Assembly (NCBI RefSeq): GCF_027484505.1 | Contig: NZ_JAIXSV010000118.1 | Location: 27,680-91,679 of the forward strand | DNA from: Asticcacaulis sp. | Lineage (GTDB): Bacteria > Pseudomonadota > Alphaproteobacteria > Caulobacterales > Caulobacteraceae | Reading direction: 5' to 3' | DNA length: 64,000 bases | In this document: positions 8,645-17,945 of the stretch, piece by piece | Position numbering within the stretch: the stretch's first letter is position 1 | Layout of the letters: each line of letters begins with the position of its first letter | Made by a program: the position numbers and the translations under genes | Notes under the pieces: model-generated | The model's input: only the letters and a program-made list of their open reading frames with translations | What the model was told of the DNA's origin: nothing | Databases searched by the model: none

Positions 8645-9976
8645 ATGTCCAGCGCCTTTACAGCGGATTTCGCTCCCGACCTGTCCAGTGATCTTGGCGG
8701 CATCACGGATGATCTGCGTGTTCCTCAGCCCGGCAGCGCCCGGTTTGCGTTGGAAGGCCTTTATCGCTTTCAGGCGAATACGGGTCTGGAAATCGAACTC
8801 ACCGAAACCGAAACACTACGGCGCACAATCCTGTACCTGAACCCGGCTAGCGAAACCTTCTTGTTCCTGCCGCAGGGGCAGTACGGGCTCCACTACCGCT
8901 ACACTGGGAGCGCACCGGACAAGGCCGTAGTGCTGAGTGCCCGGCGTCTGGGCGCTGCTGAGAAACTCGGCCTCTATGCCGCTAAGGCGTCCCGGCTCCT
9001 GCTCACACCCGATCGGTGGGCCTCAGCCCTCAAAAGCCTGCTGAAACGCCGATCTGGCACAGCGGTCGGCATGAGTCTGACCGCCCCCAGCCAAAGCGCG
9101 GCCGCCTCAGACTACCCCATGCGTCCGCTCGAACATCCGGCCGAGGTAACCACCACACCGGCGGTCTCCATCATTATCCCGACAAAGGTCCGCTACGATC
9201 TTCTGAATGCCTGTCTGGAGTCGCTGAGCCTTGTCGAGGGCGTCCACTATGAAGTCATCATCGTGGACAATGGCGCAACCAGCCCGGCGATGCTCGACCT
9301 GCTGCAACAGGCCGCTGCCCGTCCTGATATGCGCGTTGTCCGACACGACATACCCTTCAACTTCTCGCGTCTGTGCAATCTGGGGGCGGCCGAAGCCCGG
9401 CACCCGCTATTGCTGTTTCTCAATGACGATATCGAAGCCCGAGATGGCACGTGGCTGAAGGCCATGGCCGCCTATGCCTTACGCAAAGACGTTGGCGTGG
9501 TGGGCGCAAGGCTCCTCTACGCCTCTGGTGACCTGCAACACGCGGGCGTAGCAACCAATCTTGTGCCAGGCCCCGGCCATCCGTGGCGGGGCGCCCCCGA
9601 AAGCGTCTGGCAAAACCATCCTTTGCTGGCCACAGCCGGTGAAGTCGATGCGGTCACCGGTGCCTGCCTGCTGATCCGGTCTGACCTGTTCCGGTTTTTA
9701 GGGGGCTTCGACGAAGCACGATTCCCGATCACGCTGAACGATGTCGATCTGTGCCTGAAGGCCCGTCAAGCCGGCTTGAAGGTCATCTATGCCCCGGAAG
9801 CCACCTTGCTGCACAAGGAAGGGCAGTCACGGAGCGAAGATGACCAGCCGGAACAACAGACCCGCCGTAACGCCGAACTGAGGGCCTTTGTCGAAACCTG
9901 GCCCACAGCCGCGCGACAGTCGGTCTTTTACCGTTGGGATTTGCGTCGAGACACCGATACAGGTAAGGCCGTTTGA
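8645..9976 (+). CDS. Family 2 glycosyltransferase (rhamnosyltransferase-like)
   Basis: A 443-residue protein with an N-terminal region of about 165 residues of unknown fold, then a GT2 (GT-A) domain: VSIIIPTKVRYDLLNACL, VIIVDNGATS, and the nucleotide-sugar/metal motif LLFLNDDIEARDGTW. The ED region is GFDEARFPITLNDVDLCLK and a C-terminal HKEG follows. It would transfer a sugar from a nucleotide donor to the growing surface glycan at the inner face of the membrane. Donor and acceptor cannot be told from sequence. It starts three bases after murI and meets the minus-strand island tail to tail at 9976/9991. Confidence 0.88.
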   Translation: MSSAFTADFAPDLSSDLGGITDDLRVPQPGSARFALEGLYRFQANTGLEIELTETETLRRTILYLNPASETFLFLPQGQYGLHYRYTGSAPDKAVVLSARRLGAAEKLGLYAAKASRLLLTPDRWASALKSLLKRRSGTAVGMSLTAPSQSAAASDYPMRPLEHPAEVTTTPAVSIIIPTKVRYDLLNACLESLSLVEGVHYEVIIVDNGATSPAMLDLLQQAAARPDMRVVRHDIPFNFSRLCNLGAAEARHPLLLFLNDDIEARDGTWLKAMAAYALRKDVGVVGARLLYASGDLQHAGVATNLVPGPGHPWRGAPESVWQNHPLLATAGEVDAVTGACLLIRSDLFRFLGGFDEARFPITLNDVDLCLKARQAGLKVIYAPEATLLHKEGQSRSEDDQPEQQTRRNAELRAFVETWPTAARQSVFYRWDLRRDTDTGKAV

Positions 9977-9990
9977 AGATCTGGGCACCC

Positions 9991-11253
9991 TTATTTTGTT
10001 ATCCGAGCGTCAACTTCACCGACAATATTCATCGCCGACAGTATGGCTGCGTCCATATTATAGTACTCCCACTCCGCAAAACGCCCGCAAAGCCATATAT
10101 TCGACGTCTTCAAGGAGCCTCTTACCAGGTCGACTGCCTCGCGTGCACCCTTGTTTTGGATCACATAAGAATTCGGCTCAAAATTGGTAGAAATCGGGCT
10201 TAGATTAAAGGGAAGCTGGCTTATCGAGGCATCGACGACCTCTTTGGAAACCTCCCCAACGAATTCGACTGTGCAAGTCACGCGGTTAGGCGGCAAGTCA
10301 GCCGAATTGTTGTTAGGGGAGAAATTGCCAGTCATAATAATACGATGACATTTCAGGTCTTTGTGGGGGATATAGACCCATGAATAAGGGTTTGCGTCAC
10401 ATGAGCACAGAACGGTCGTAGTCCCATTTGACGGCAAATTTTCCACCTGAGCGAACAAGTCACCACCGGAGGTGACGATTTGAGAAATTTTGCGGATATC
10501 ACCGGTGTAAATGGCTGCGTCGTATGCCTGACCGTTTATGACGACCCTTTCGGACGTTTCGATCTTATCTATCTGTTCGCTGGTATGTACGGCAATACCG
10601 TGAAGCAACCGATCGATAATGAATTGCGATCCGCCCTTCTTGGGATAGTAGAACTTCGAATGTACCATACCAGATTCCTTATCGCGCAAAATATTTGCTG
10701 CGATAATTTCCTTGACGCTGGGCATAGGGAGCTTGCCGTCCAGCCAGGACAGAGGCATCTCGCGTAGGTCCATTTTCCAGATCTTGGTGTTGTAAGGAAT
10801 GAAATATTCCGTACACAAAGTTTCGCCAAACCGCTGCACCAAGAAATCGTAGAAGCTAGTATAGTCAGTCAAACGATTGGACGAATTCGTCGCCTTAAGG
10901 AGGTCCTCAATAACCTTAGACGCAACGGTTTTATCAAGTTCATACAGATACTGCTCAATTGGATATCCGACGAAACGGTCGCCGAAAAATATCGACGCAT
11001 TACGTTCGGCGAACAGGAACTCTGTTTCTTTGTCGAAGTTAGACCAGAACCAGTCGGAAACCGCTGCATCCTTGGAATTAAATACATGGCCGCCCACACG
11101 GTGAAACAAATTTCCAGCTTCTTCCGTGCATTTTATCAGCCCTCCCGGAACCTTTGCCTTCTCGTAGACCACCACCTCATGACCGCGTTGCTGCAAGAGT
11201 TTGGCACAGGAGGCGCCCGATACGCCGCCACCGATGATCGCAACTTTTCCCAC
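9991..11253 (-). CDS. FAD-dependent oxidoreductase, UDP-galactopyranose-mutase/protoporphyrinogen-oxidase-like
   Basis: A 420-residue flavoprotein. The N-terminal dinucleotide-binding motif GGGVSGASCAKLLQQRGHEV and VVYEKAKVPGGL are clear, followed by GGHVFNSKD and a body reminiscent of UDP-galactopyranose mutase and related amine-oxidase-fold enzymes (YPIEQYLYEL, FIPYNTKIWKMD). The C-terminus (WLCGRFAEWEYYNMDAAILSA) closes the FAD site as in those families. The start is GTG at 11253. It is the last gene of the minus-strand run, 23 bases after the 686-residue protein, so a sugar-nucleotide or glycan substrate is likely, but the reaction is not known. Calling it Glf would go too far. Confidence 0.75.
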   Translation of the reverse strand: MGKVAIIGGGVSGASCAKLLQQRGHEVVVYEKAKVPGGLIKCTEEAGNLFHRVGGHVFNSKDAAVSDWFWSNFDKETEFLFAERNASIFFGDRFVGYPIEQYLYELDKTVASKVIEDLLKATNSSNRLTDYTSFYDFLVQRFGETLCTEYFIPYNTKIWKMDLREMPLSWLDGKLPMPSVKEIIAANILRDKESGMVHSKFYYPKKGGSQFIIDRLLHGIAVHTSEQIDKIETSERVVINGQAYDAAIYTGDIRKISQIVTSGGDLFAQVENLPSNGTTTVLCSCDANPYSWVYIPHKDLKCHRIIMTGNFSPNNNSADLPPNRVTCTVEFVGEVSKEVVDASISQLPFNLSPISTNFEPNSYVIQNKGAREAVDLVRGSLKTSNIWLCGRFAEWEYYNMDAAILSAMNIVGEVDARITK

Positions 11254-11276
11254 AATAATTCCCTTTTAAAAGCGGC

Positions 11277-13337
11277 TTAAATGGCTGTTTTGGCGTCTAG
11301 AGTTCTGAACAGGCGCTGAATGACCTCGGGCGCGATTTCATAATCGCAGTACCCCGCCGTACCCAAGTCCTTGATCTCCGAAAATTCGGGTGTAATTGGC
11401 TTTGGCGCGTTTTCACGAATGTGGCCCCAAAACGACATCTGATGGAGATGATGGGTTTCCGAATGTGCCACACCGGGCTTGCCCGCCAGCCACGTAACGA
11501 ACACCAGACCTGAGCCGATGGTCGCAATATAGGAGTCAATTTCAAACGCCCACATCAAAGTGTCGTACATTGATACTTTGGTACCATCGAACAACTGTAC
11601 GCTCGCCGGCAGCCTCTCTTTTATAGCGTTGGCCGCATCGGCACAGTCGGGTGTACCATCAAGATAAAGCGCAACCCTACCATGAGCTTTAGCCAAATCT
11701 TCCGCCACGGCCACGATACCATCGATTTGGTTGACCCAGACTTTGTTGTGCGCTCTCAACGCCGCCCAGATGAGATAATCTGCTTTCCGGGCCTGCTTCA
11801 AAGCGACTTTCTGCTCAGAGGATGCTTTCTTGTTGGCTAGGACCTTTATTTCATTTGCCATTTCATCGGAGATCGACGCACCGATAGGGCGTATGCAGAA
11901 AAGATGCTGATCCAGAACTGCTTCACATAAGTCGACTTCGGTTTTTAGGCTCTGACGATCCGGCAAAAGCGTGTCGGGTAGTATGGTGTAGGGGTCGATG
12001 TAATCGGCATTATATGTCAAGCCGACCGTAATACCGTCCAAATATCCCTTGCTGGCATAATCGTGCAATCCAGAAATTTCATTCCAAAAGAAATGTCCTA
12101 CATTTTGCATAGTTCCACTAACTATCGCCCGGTGCGTCGGTGCCTTCAGATATTCCATAACTTTGACAAGTCTGGGCATCATCAGACGGTGGAATTGATC
12201 AACGATGGTTTGCATGTCACCCCACTCGAACAGGTGAGAGTGCAACCGCAAGACTATGTTGCCCTTGGGATAATAAAGGAAATTCTTGCTGCCGGAAAAG
12301 CCCGATATGATCAGATAGAATGTCTCCACGCTTTCGAAGCGGTAAAACAGCAGTACCTGTTTGACAGCGTCCGTCGGTGAAACCAAGCAGTGGCTAGAGG
12401 TTAGTATGGCACCGGTAAACGGGCAGATAGTTTGCGCGCTCCCGGTCAGGGCCGCCAGCTTGCTGAACCCGCCCTGAACTTTTTTGAGCTCCGGGAACCA
12501 TTCCATTCCATGAGTCATGTCATACTCATTATGGGGTAGGTCTTTGAGCTGCAGCGCTACATCTTTAAACCCCGCGCTCTCGGCATAGAGCGCCGATAGC
12601 GCCGGCCGATCAGTGCTCAAAATTCTAACCGCTTCAATGTCGAATCCCGCATCTGAAAGGGCGATTGAATTTGGTACAAAGAACTCACCCCAAGCGTCCA
12701 ACACCGTCACACGCGGCTGCGCAGCCAGCCACGGATCTAGAGCACTTTGAAAATCCAAGCCAGTCGTCAAGGCGCGCGCTACGCGAGCATCGACGCCGTC
12801 ATGCAGGGCCTTAGCCACGACATCCAACCGGCGGTAGTCTTCGCCTAAGGAGCCGAAAACTGCTTCAGCCTCCTCAAGGCTCACAGAAGCGCTCCGGTCG
12901 AGAAAGGCATCCACCTTCTCGATCTCTTTTCGAATCAGCGCTTTACGCTCCGCCCTCTTTGCCGCGCTTATGTCGGGCGAATAAACCATAATCACATTCA
13001 AAAGGTCGAATGCGGCGCCGGCGGACTTGATGCGAATCTCAAGCCCTTCAAGGTCCGGCAACTTCGTCGAGAGACTACAACCCGGCTTCAAATCCGCACT
13101 GGCTAGGACCGCTCCGCGCTCGCACAGTTCTAGGACGCCATACGTCTCGGCTTCACGATGAGGGACAATTTGAGGGCTCACTACATACAGCCCCTCCTGC
13201 ATTACCCAGTAAGGCCCATAGATTACGAAATCCGTGTACCCTTCAGCAACATGAAGAACGCCATCATCCGACAACGAACCTCGCAATTCATCAGGTATGC
13301 GGAAGTCACCAACAGGTATTATCTTATCCAAGGCCAT
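11277..13337 (-). CDS. Large unknown protein with GT61-like motifs (paralogue of the protein at 30.4-32.3 kb)
   Basis: 686 residues, no family recognised over the full length. Three blocks recur in the same order in the 30439-32286 protein: NVGHFFWNEISGL (412-424), LRAHNKVWVNQIDG through ALYLDG (about 527-561), and IGSGLVFVTWLAGKPG (607-622). The first and last resemble the GHWLLDMLPRL and GEDGSALHNIVFA motifs of the GT61 enzyme at 19.2 kb, which suggests a distant GT-B-type glycosyltransferase in the C-terminal half. The first 400 residues are unexplained. No signal peptide or membrane helix is seen. A 212-base gap separates it from fcl upstream; the FAD enzyme follows after 23 bases. Confidence 0.6.
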   Translation of the reverse strand: MALDKIIPVGDFRIPDELRGSLSDDGVLHVAEGYTDFVIYGPYWVMQEGLYVVSPQIVPHREAETYGVLELCERGAVLASADLKPGCSLSTKLPDLEGLEIRIKSAGAAFDLLNVIMVYSPDISAAKRAERKALIRKEIEKVDAFLDRSASVSLEEAEAVFGSLGEDYRRLDVVAKALHDGVDARVARALTTGLDFQSALDPWLAAQPRVTVLDAWGEFFVPNSIALSDAGFDIEAVRILSTDRPALSALYAESAGFKDVALQLKDLPHNEYDMTHGMEWFPELKKVQGGFSKLAALTGSAQTICPFTGAILTSSHCLVSPTDAVKQVLLFYRFESVETFYLIISGFSGSKNFLYYPKGNIVLRLHSHLFEWGDMQTIVDQFHRLMMPRLVKVMEYLKAPTHRAIVSGTMQNVGHFFWNEISGLHDYASKGYLDGITVGLTYNADYIDPYTILPDTLLPDRQSLKTEVDLCEAVLDQHLFCIRPIGASISDEMANEIKVLANKKASSEQKVALKQARKADYLIWAALRAHNKVWVNQIDGIVAVAEDLAKAHGRVALYLDGTPDCADAANAIKERLPASVQLFDGTKVSMYDTLMWAFEIDSYIATIGSGLVFVTWLAGKPGVAHSETHHLHQMSFWGHIRENAPKPITPEFSEIKDLGTAGYCDYEIAPEVIQRLFRTLDAKTAI

Positions 13338-13549
13338 TTCATCTCTAAAACTAACTCATGTTTGGAGGCAGAATTACGCCGGCTCATGAGTTGCGATACC
13401 TCTATTTACAAACACTCGATTAACTTAGTTACGTGATCGGTGGATTGGGTTGGCGTTTGAATTGGTTCAAACCATACACCTGAGACTATACCAAGGTACG
13501 TCGCTTCATTGGCTGCAAATCAGATCAGAGGGGCAGTTTATCTACCAGA

Positions 13550-14482
13550 TCAGTGATTTTCGAGATACCACGAATAGGCATTTAGAATACCCTCTTTGAG
13601 ACCTATTTTTGGCTGCCATCCCAATCCTCGCAATACGTCCGCACTCATTAATTTGCGTGGAGTTCCATCCGGTTTGGATAGATCATTAACGACTTGACCT
13701 TCGTAACCCACGACCTCGCAAACGATTTGCGTGAGTTCAAGAATGCTTACGTCTTCGCCTGAACCAACATTCACATGCTCGGGGGCGCTATAATTTTTAA
13801 ATAGGAACACCAAGGCGTCGGCGCAGTCGTCACTGTGAAGGAACTCCCGACGAGGCGTCCCGGTCCCCCATACGACTACTTCTTTGTCACCATTCATCTT
13901 GGCCTCGTGAACCTTGCGAATAATCGCCGGCATCACGTGACTGGTTTTCAAATCGAAATTGTCACCAGGGCCATACAAATTGGTCGGCATCGCCGAAATA
14001 TAGTCATGGCCGTATTGCTTGCGATAAGACTGAGCAAGCTTGATCCCTGCTATCTTCGCAATCGCATACCATTCATTCGTCGGCTCCAGCGCGCCGGTGA
14101 GAAGCGAGTCCTCACGAATAGGCTGCTCCGCGTATTTCGGATAGATGCAAGAAGAACCCAGAAAAAGAAATTTCTCGACATCAGCCTCATGCGCGGCATG
14201 AACAATATTCGACTCTATCATCAGGTTGTCGTAGAGGAATTCCGCTGGATAGAGATCGTTTGCCAAGATACCACCGACCTTAGCGGCGGCCATGATGACC
14301 CCGTCTGGGCGCTCGGACTTAAAAAAAGCCTCCACCTCGGACTGTCGCTTCAAATCGGCTCGCGCACGATCGGCGGTTATTACCTCGCACCCCTCTGAAG
14401 CAAGTCGACGGACAACAGCCGACCCTACCATGCCCCGGTGTCCAGCAACATAGATACGCTTGCCTTGCAAATTGTAAGTCAT
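13550..14482 (-). CDS. fcl: GDP-L-fucose synthase
   Basis: Bifunctional epimerase/reductase turning GDP-4-keto-6-deoxymannose into GDP-L-fucose with NADPH. The Rossmann motif GHRGMVGSAV is N-terminal, the active-site serine block is LGSSCIYPK, and the catalytic Y-x3-K is in WYAIAKIAG. Other family marks are AAKVGGILAN and NLYGPGDNFD. Length 310 is typical. GGAAGG sits just upstream of the ATG, inside the end of gmd, and only two bases separate the genes, so they form an operon with manC further upstream. Confidence 0.96.
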   Translation of the reverse strand: MTYNLQGKRIYVAGHRGMVGSAVVRRLASEGCEVITADRARADLKRQSEVEAFFKSERPDGVIMAAAKVGGILANDLYPAEFLYDNLMIESNIVHAAHEADVEKFLFLGSSCIYPKYAEQPIREDSLLTGALEPTNEWYAIAKIAGIKLAQSYRKQYGHDYISAMPTNLYGPGDNFDLKTSHVMPAIIRKVHEAKMNGDKEVVVWGTGTPRREFLHSDDCADALVFLFKNYSAPEHVNVGSGEDVSILELTQIVCEVVGYEGQVVNDLSKPDGTPRKLMSADVLRGLGWQPKIGLKEGILNAYSWYLENH

Positions 14483-14484
14483 AT

Positions 14485-15615
14485 TTAGCCTTCCAAACTG
14501 ACCGGCAATTCCAAGCCGTGAGCTTTAAGGATGGCAAAACGACGGGCAGCCTTATAGTCCTCGGCAACCATCTCAGCGCACATTTCCTGCACGGTGATCT
14601 CCGGTGTCCAGCCCAGACGTTCCTTTGCCTTGGTGGGGTCACCTAGAAGGGTCTCCACTTCGGCGGGACGGAAATAGCGCGGGTCGATCCTCACGATAAC
14701 ATCGCCGACTTTCAGGGCCGGGGCAAGTTCGCCCTCGATCGCCGCCACTGTAGCAACCTCATCGATGCCCTCGCCAGAGAATTCAAGCGTAATCCCCAAC
14801 TCCTTCGCTGACCAACTGATGAATTCACGGACTGAATATTGCACACCGGTAGCGATAACGAAATCTTCCGGCGCTTCCTGCTGCAACATCATCCACTGCA
14901 TGCGAACGTAATCCTTGGCATGCCCCCAGTCTCGCAAGGAATCGATATTGCCCATGTAGAGGCACTTTTCGAGGCCGAGAGAAATATTGGCTAGACCACG
15001 CGTGACCTTGCGCGTAACGAAGGTTTCCCCGCGGCGTGGTGACTCGTGATTGAAGAGGATGCCGTTGCAAGCGTAAATCCCATAAGCCTCCCGGTAATTC
15101 ACTGCAATCCAGTAAGCATATAGCTTGGCGACCGCGTACGGCGAACGGGGATAAAACGGAGTCGTTTCACGTTGCGGAATCTCTTGAACCAGACCGTAAA
15201 GCTCAGACGTCGAGGCCTGATAGAAACGGGTTTTCTTTTCTAGGCCGAGGAAGCGGATGGCCTCGAGCAGACGCAGAGCCCCCATAGCATCAACATCGGC
15301 GGTGTATTCCGGAGCCTCAAAGCTCACGGCCACATGGGATTGGGCGCCGAGGTTGTAGATTTCATCCGGCTCAATGTCGCGAATGAGACGAGTTAGGTTT
15401 GATGTATCCGTCAGGTCACCGTAGTGAAGTTTGAAATTCGAGTTGGAAATGTGCTGATCTTCATAAATATGGTCTACACGCGCCGTATTGAACAACGATG
15501 CGCGACGTTTAATTCCATGAACCACATATCCTTTTTCAATAAGGAACTCTGCCAGATACGAACCATCTTGGCCAGTCACGCCCGTTATGAGGGCCGTTTT
15601 TTGCTTTTGTGTCAT
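14485..15615 (-). CDS. gmd: GDP-mannose 4,6-dehydratase
   Basis: NADP-dependent first step from GDP-mannose to GDP-L-fucose (or GDP-rhamnose/perosamine-type sugars; fcl next door points to fucose). [15 protein letters not shown] is the cofactor-binding motif; the active site has STSELYG and the Y-x3-K in [26 protein letters not shown] is characteristic of GMD. 376 residues is slightly above the usual length because of an insert around [20 protein letters not shown], just before the conserved [11 protein letters not shown]. It follows manC after 153 bases. Confidence 0.96.
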   Translation of the reverse strand: MTQKQKTALITGVTGQDGSYLAEFLIEKGYVVHGIKRRASLFNTARVDHIYEDQHISNSNFKLHYGDLTDTSNLTRLIRDIEPDEIYNLGAQSHVAVSFEAPEYTADVDAMGALRLLEAIRFLGLEKKTRFYQASTSELYGLVQEIPQRETTPFYPRSPYAVAKLYAYWIAVNYREAYGIYACNGILFNHESPRRGETFVTRKVTRGLANISLGLEKCLYMGNIDSLRDWGHAKDYVRMQWMMLQQEAPEDFVIATGVQYSVREFISWSAKELGITLEFSGEGIDEVATVAAIEGELAPALKVGDVIVRIDPRYFRPAEVETLLGDPTKAKERLGWTPEITVQEMCAEMVAEDYKAARRFAILKAHGLELPVSLEG

Positions 15616-15768
15616 CTCTAAAATCTCGAAAAGTTATAATTCTGGAACCTACGCCTACGGCGCGACACCATGATGGTTGATTTCATACGACCAAATCGCG
15701 GCATTTGCCAACGCTTGTTAAAATAATTTTGCCGCACCGCACATCAGGAACCGTTTTTTAATTAACAG

Positions 15769-16869
15769 CTAATTCATTTCGACCAAACCAGCAAGCTCAG
15801 CTGGAAGGGCGCGCTGTTCAATTTGCAGCTTTTTGGCGGCTTCTGCCGCTAGCTTGACGTCTTGGGCACGGGCAATGGGCGCCACGACAATTCCCGAAGG
15901 GGTCGAAACCACCATGATGTCGTCTAGCCCGATGACCGCCACAGGCGGGCCGTCGGCCCGTACTAGGCAGTTGCGGGCGTCGATCAGGATGGCACTGCCC
16001 TGTGCGTGGTTGCCACTACCGTCCTTGGCCCCCAAGCGCCAAAGCTCGCTGAATCCCCCTACATCGGCCCAGCCGATGTCGCATGGTACCGTTGCGGCTC
16101 TTTTCGTGCGCTCCATGACCGCGTAATCGATCGAAATCGACGGGCATAGCATAAAGCTTTCAGGATCAAGCAGGCGGGTCTTGCCATTATTTACCCCACG
16201 TTCGAGCGCGTCACGCGACGCTTTCAGCACCGCGGGCTCATAGGCCGCAATTTCCTCAAGCATGATTTTTGGCGAAAAAAGAAATATGCCAGCATTCCAA
16301 GCATACCCGCCGTCGTTGACATATGCCTGTGCGGTCTCGAAATTCGGCTTTTCAAGAAAGCGGCGAATACCATACACACCGTCCGTCAGCTGCTCGTCGC
16401 GCTCTATGTAGCCAAAGCCCGTTTCCGGAGCGGTGGGCTGAATACCGAACGTAATAATCCTGTCGTCGGCGACTAAGCTGGCGCGCCGCATTGCAGCGCG
16501 AAAGGATTCGGGCTTTGAAATGACATGGTCAGCGGGCACCAAAAGAACTAAAGCCTCAGGATCTACCTCCATACCTATCAAGGCCGCCACCGCCGCTACC
16601 GCCGCCGTATTTCGCGCAAACGGCTCAAGCACGACCGCTTGGGGCGACAGATTGATGGCCTCAAGCTGAACGGTCGCCAGCGCGTGATGGCTTTCACCGC
16701 AGATAATCACCGGGCTTAGAAATTCCGGCCCCGAAAGACGCAGAGCTGTCTCCTGAATCATCGTATTATGCGTCGCCAGCGCGTGAAACTGCTTGGGCCG
16801 CTCCGGCGTAGACAAAGGCCAAAGTCTAGTACCTGATCCGCCCGACATGATGACCGGCAATATTTTCAT
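15769..16869 (-). CDS. manC: Mannose-1-phosphate guanylyltransferase (single-domain ManC)
   Basis: Makes GDP-mannose from Man-1-P and GTP. The nucleotidyltransferase signature MSGGSGTRLWPLSTPERPKQ is at residues 8-27, with LVPADHVI, ETGFGYIER and FLEKPNFETAQAY downstream. At 366 residues it lacks the C-terminal phosphomannose isomerase domain of bifunctional ManC/AlgA proteins, so a separate isomerase is needed; the AGE-family gene at 49.7 kb is one candidate. It feeds gmd and fcl downstream on the same strand. Confidence 0.93.
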   Translation of the reverse strand: MKILPVIMSGGSGTRLWPLSTPERPKQFHALATHNTMIQETALRLSGPEFLSPVIICGESHHALATVQLEAINLSPQAVVLEPFARNTAAVAAVAALIGMEVDPEALVLLVPADHVISKPESFRAAMRRASLVADDRIITFGIQPTAPETGFGYIERDEQLTDGVYGIRRFLEKPNFETAQAYVNDGGYAWNAGIFLFSPKIMLEEIAAYEPAVLKASRDALERGVNNGKTRLLDPESFMLCPSISIDYAVMERTKRAATVPCDIGWADVGGFSELWRLGAKDGSGNHAQGSAILIDARNCLVRADGPPVAVIGLDDIMVVSTPSGIVVAPIARAQDVKLAAEAAKKLQIEQRALPAELAGLVEMN

Positions 16870-17009
16870 AACTGGGTATCCCCAAAATATTCAAACGCCA
16901 TTATAAGCCCCTCTCCCCCACATAACAAGGCGCTTATACTTCCCCATAAGCACGAGAAATACACCGCGACACCGTTCGTAGATGTCCATAGGCCGCCACT
17001 AAATACAAG

Positions 17010-17945
17010 TCATGACGCCGATATCGAACCGCCACTCACCAGCAAGGGTTCGATTTTCGCCACCGTTTCTAAAAAGGGCGAAACAAGCAAGCGCTCACGT
17101 GGGACGTTATCATAAAAATTAAATAGATCAATGAGATATTGCTTCATGGTGAGCGAGCGGCTCTCACCAGCTGGGGTAAGCCAAGCTGGGCGCTTAAAAT
17201 CGAATGATCCGCGCGCGCCGATCCGCGCGGCTAGGGCCGGATAGACTGGCCAAGTAAAGCTTTCCCCGAGATGGTCCTTCTCGATTTCGGGCAGGGGGGC
17301 GCTCCTGGGAATAAGGCCGAGCCGACTGTAGAGCTGAGCAGCTAGGGCAGCGAGTACGCGAACGGCAGGATGATTGGTCATATACATGAAGGGCTCCCCC
17401 TGGCCGAGCCAACCATCAATCATTCCGTCGATTTCGAACCCCATCTCTCGCAACTGCGATTCAACAGCGTTTCTTGCCGCTGGGAAGACGTCGAAATACC
17501 CTAACTCGGTAAAAATCAGACCGTTGTAGAGGCTCAAGGTGCGCTGAGGCGACAACCCCAAAAGAAAGCCAGCGACTGCAATCTTCGAGTGAAAATCGGA
17601 ATGGACAGCGTTGATAAGTCCCGTACTGTCGAAAGCGTAGCTGAGATCGGGGTGGAATCCCGAGAATACGAAGGTGGGCATGAAATGGGCGTTGGGATGC
17701 CATCCCGTTAAACGATCGATCTCCAATTCGGGCATGCCATGGCCTGAACCGATTTGTGTGAGGACAAGATCGAAATCCTTAATTTTTGCGACAATTGCCT
17801 CAGGTGAGTCCGGGGGATTGACGCCGGCGTGCCACGCCGAAACGACGGCGTGTGGAATTAGGTGACGCGTTGCCTCCGCCAGTCCTTCCGCCTGACACCC
17901 TCCGACAATCGCCACTTTCAGCTTTTTCTTGAACAGCTTGAACAT
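17010..17945 (-). CDS. WcbI-family polysaccharide biosynthesis putative acetyltransferase
   Basis: A 311-residue protein whose N-terminal 200 residues match the WcbI family: VAIVGGCQAEGLAE near the N-terminus, FDLVLTQIGSG, and HPNAHFMPTFVFSGFHPD. The family is known from capsule loci, where WcbI of Burkholderia adopts an SGNH-like fold and is a proposed acyltransferase. Most members I know carry a GNCQA sequence; here it is GGCQA. The gene overlaps the GSCFA gene by one base (TAATG), and these two families often sit side by side. A role in acylating the surface polysaccharide is inferred. Confidence 0.78.
   Translation of the reverse strand: MFKLFKKKLKVAIVGGCQAEGLAEATRHLIPHAVVSAWHAGVNPPDSPEAIVAKIKDFDLVLTQIGSGHGMPELEIDRLTGWHPNAHFMPTFVFSGFHPDLSYAFDSTGLINAVHSDFHSKIAVAGFLLGLSPQRTLSLYNGLIFTELGYFDVFPAARNAVESQLREMGFEIDGMIDGWLGQGEPFMYMTNHPAVRVLAALAAQLYSRLGLIPRSAPLPEIEKDHLGESFTWPVYPALAARIGARGSFDFKRPAWLTPAGESRSLTMKQYLIDLFNFYDNVPRERLLVSPFLETVAKIEPLLVSGGSISAS

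Noticed and set aside
9991..11253. Naming the flavoprotein UDP-galactopyranose mutase (glf)
   Set aside because: The FAD fold matches, but the match to diagnostic Glf regions could not be secured from sequence alone.
13455..13472. GTTTGAA-TTGG-TTCAAAC palindrome in the gap before the 686-residue gene
   Set aside because: Could be an operator, but there is no regulator or second copy to support it.
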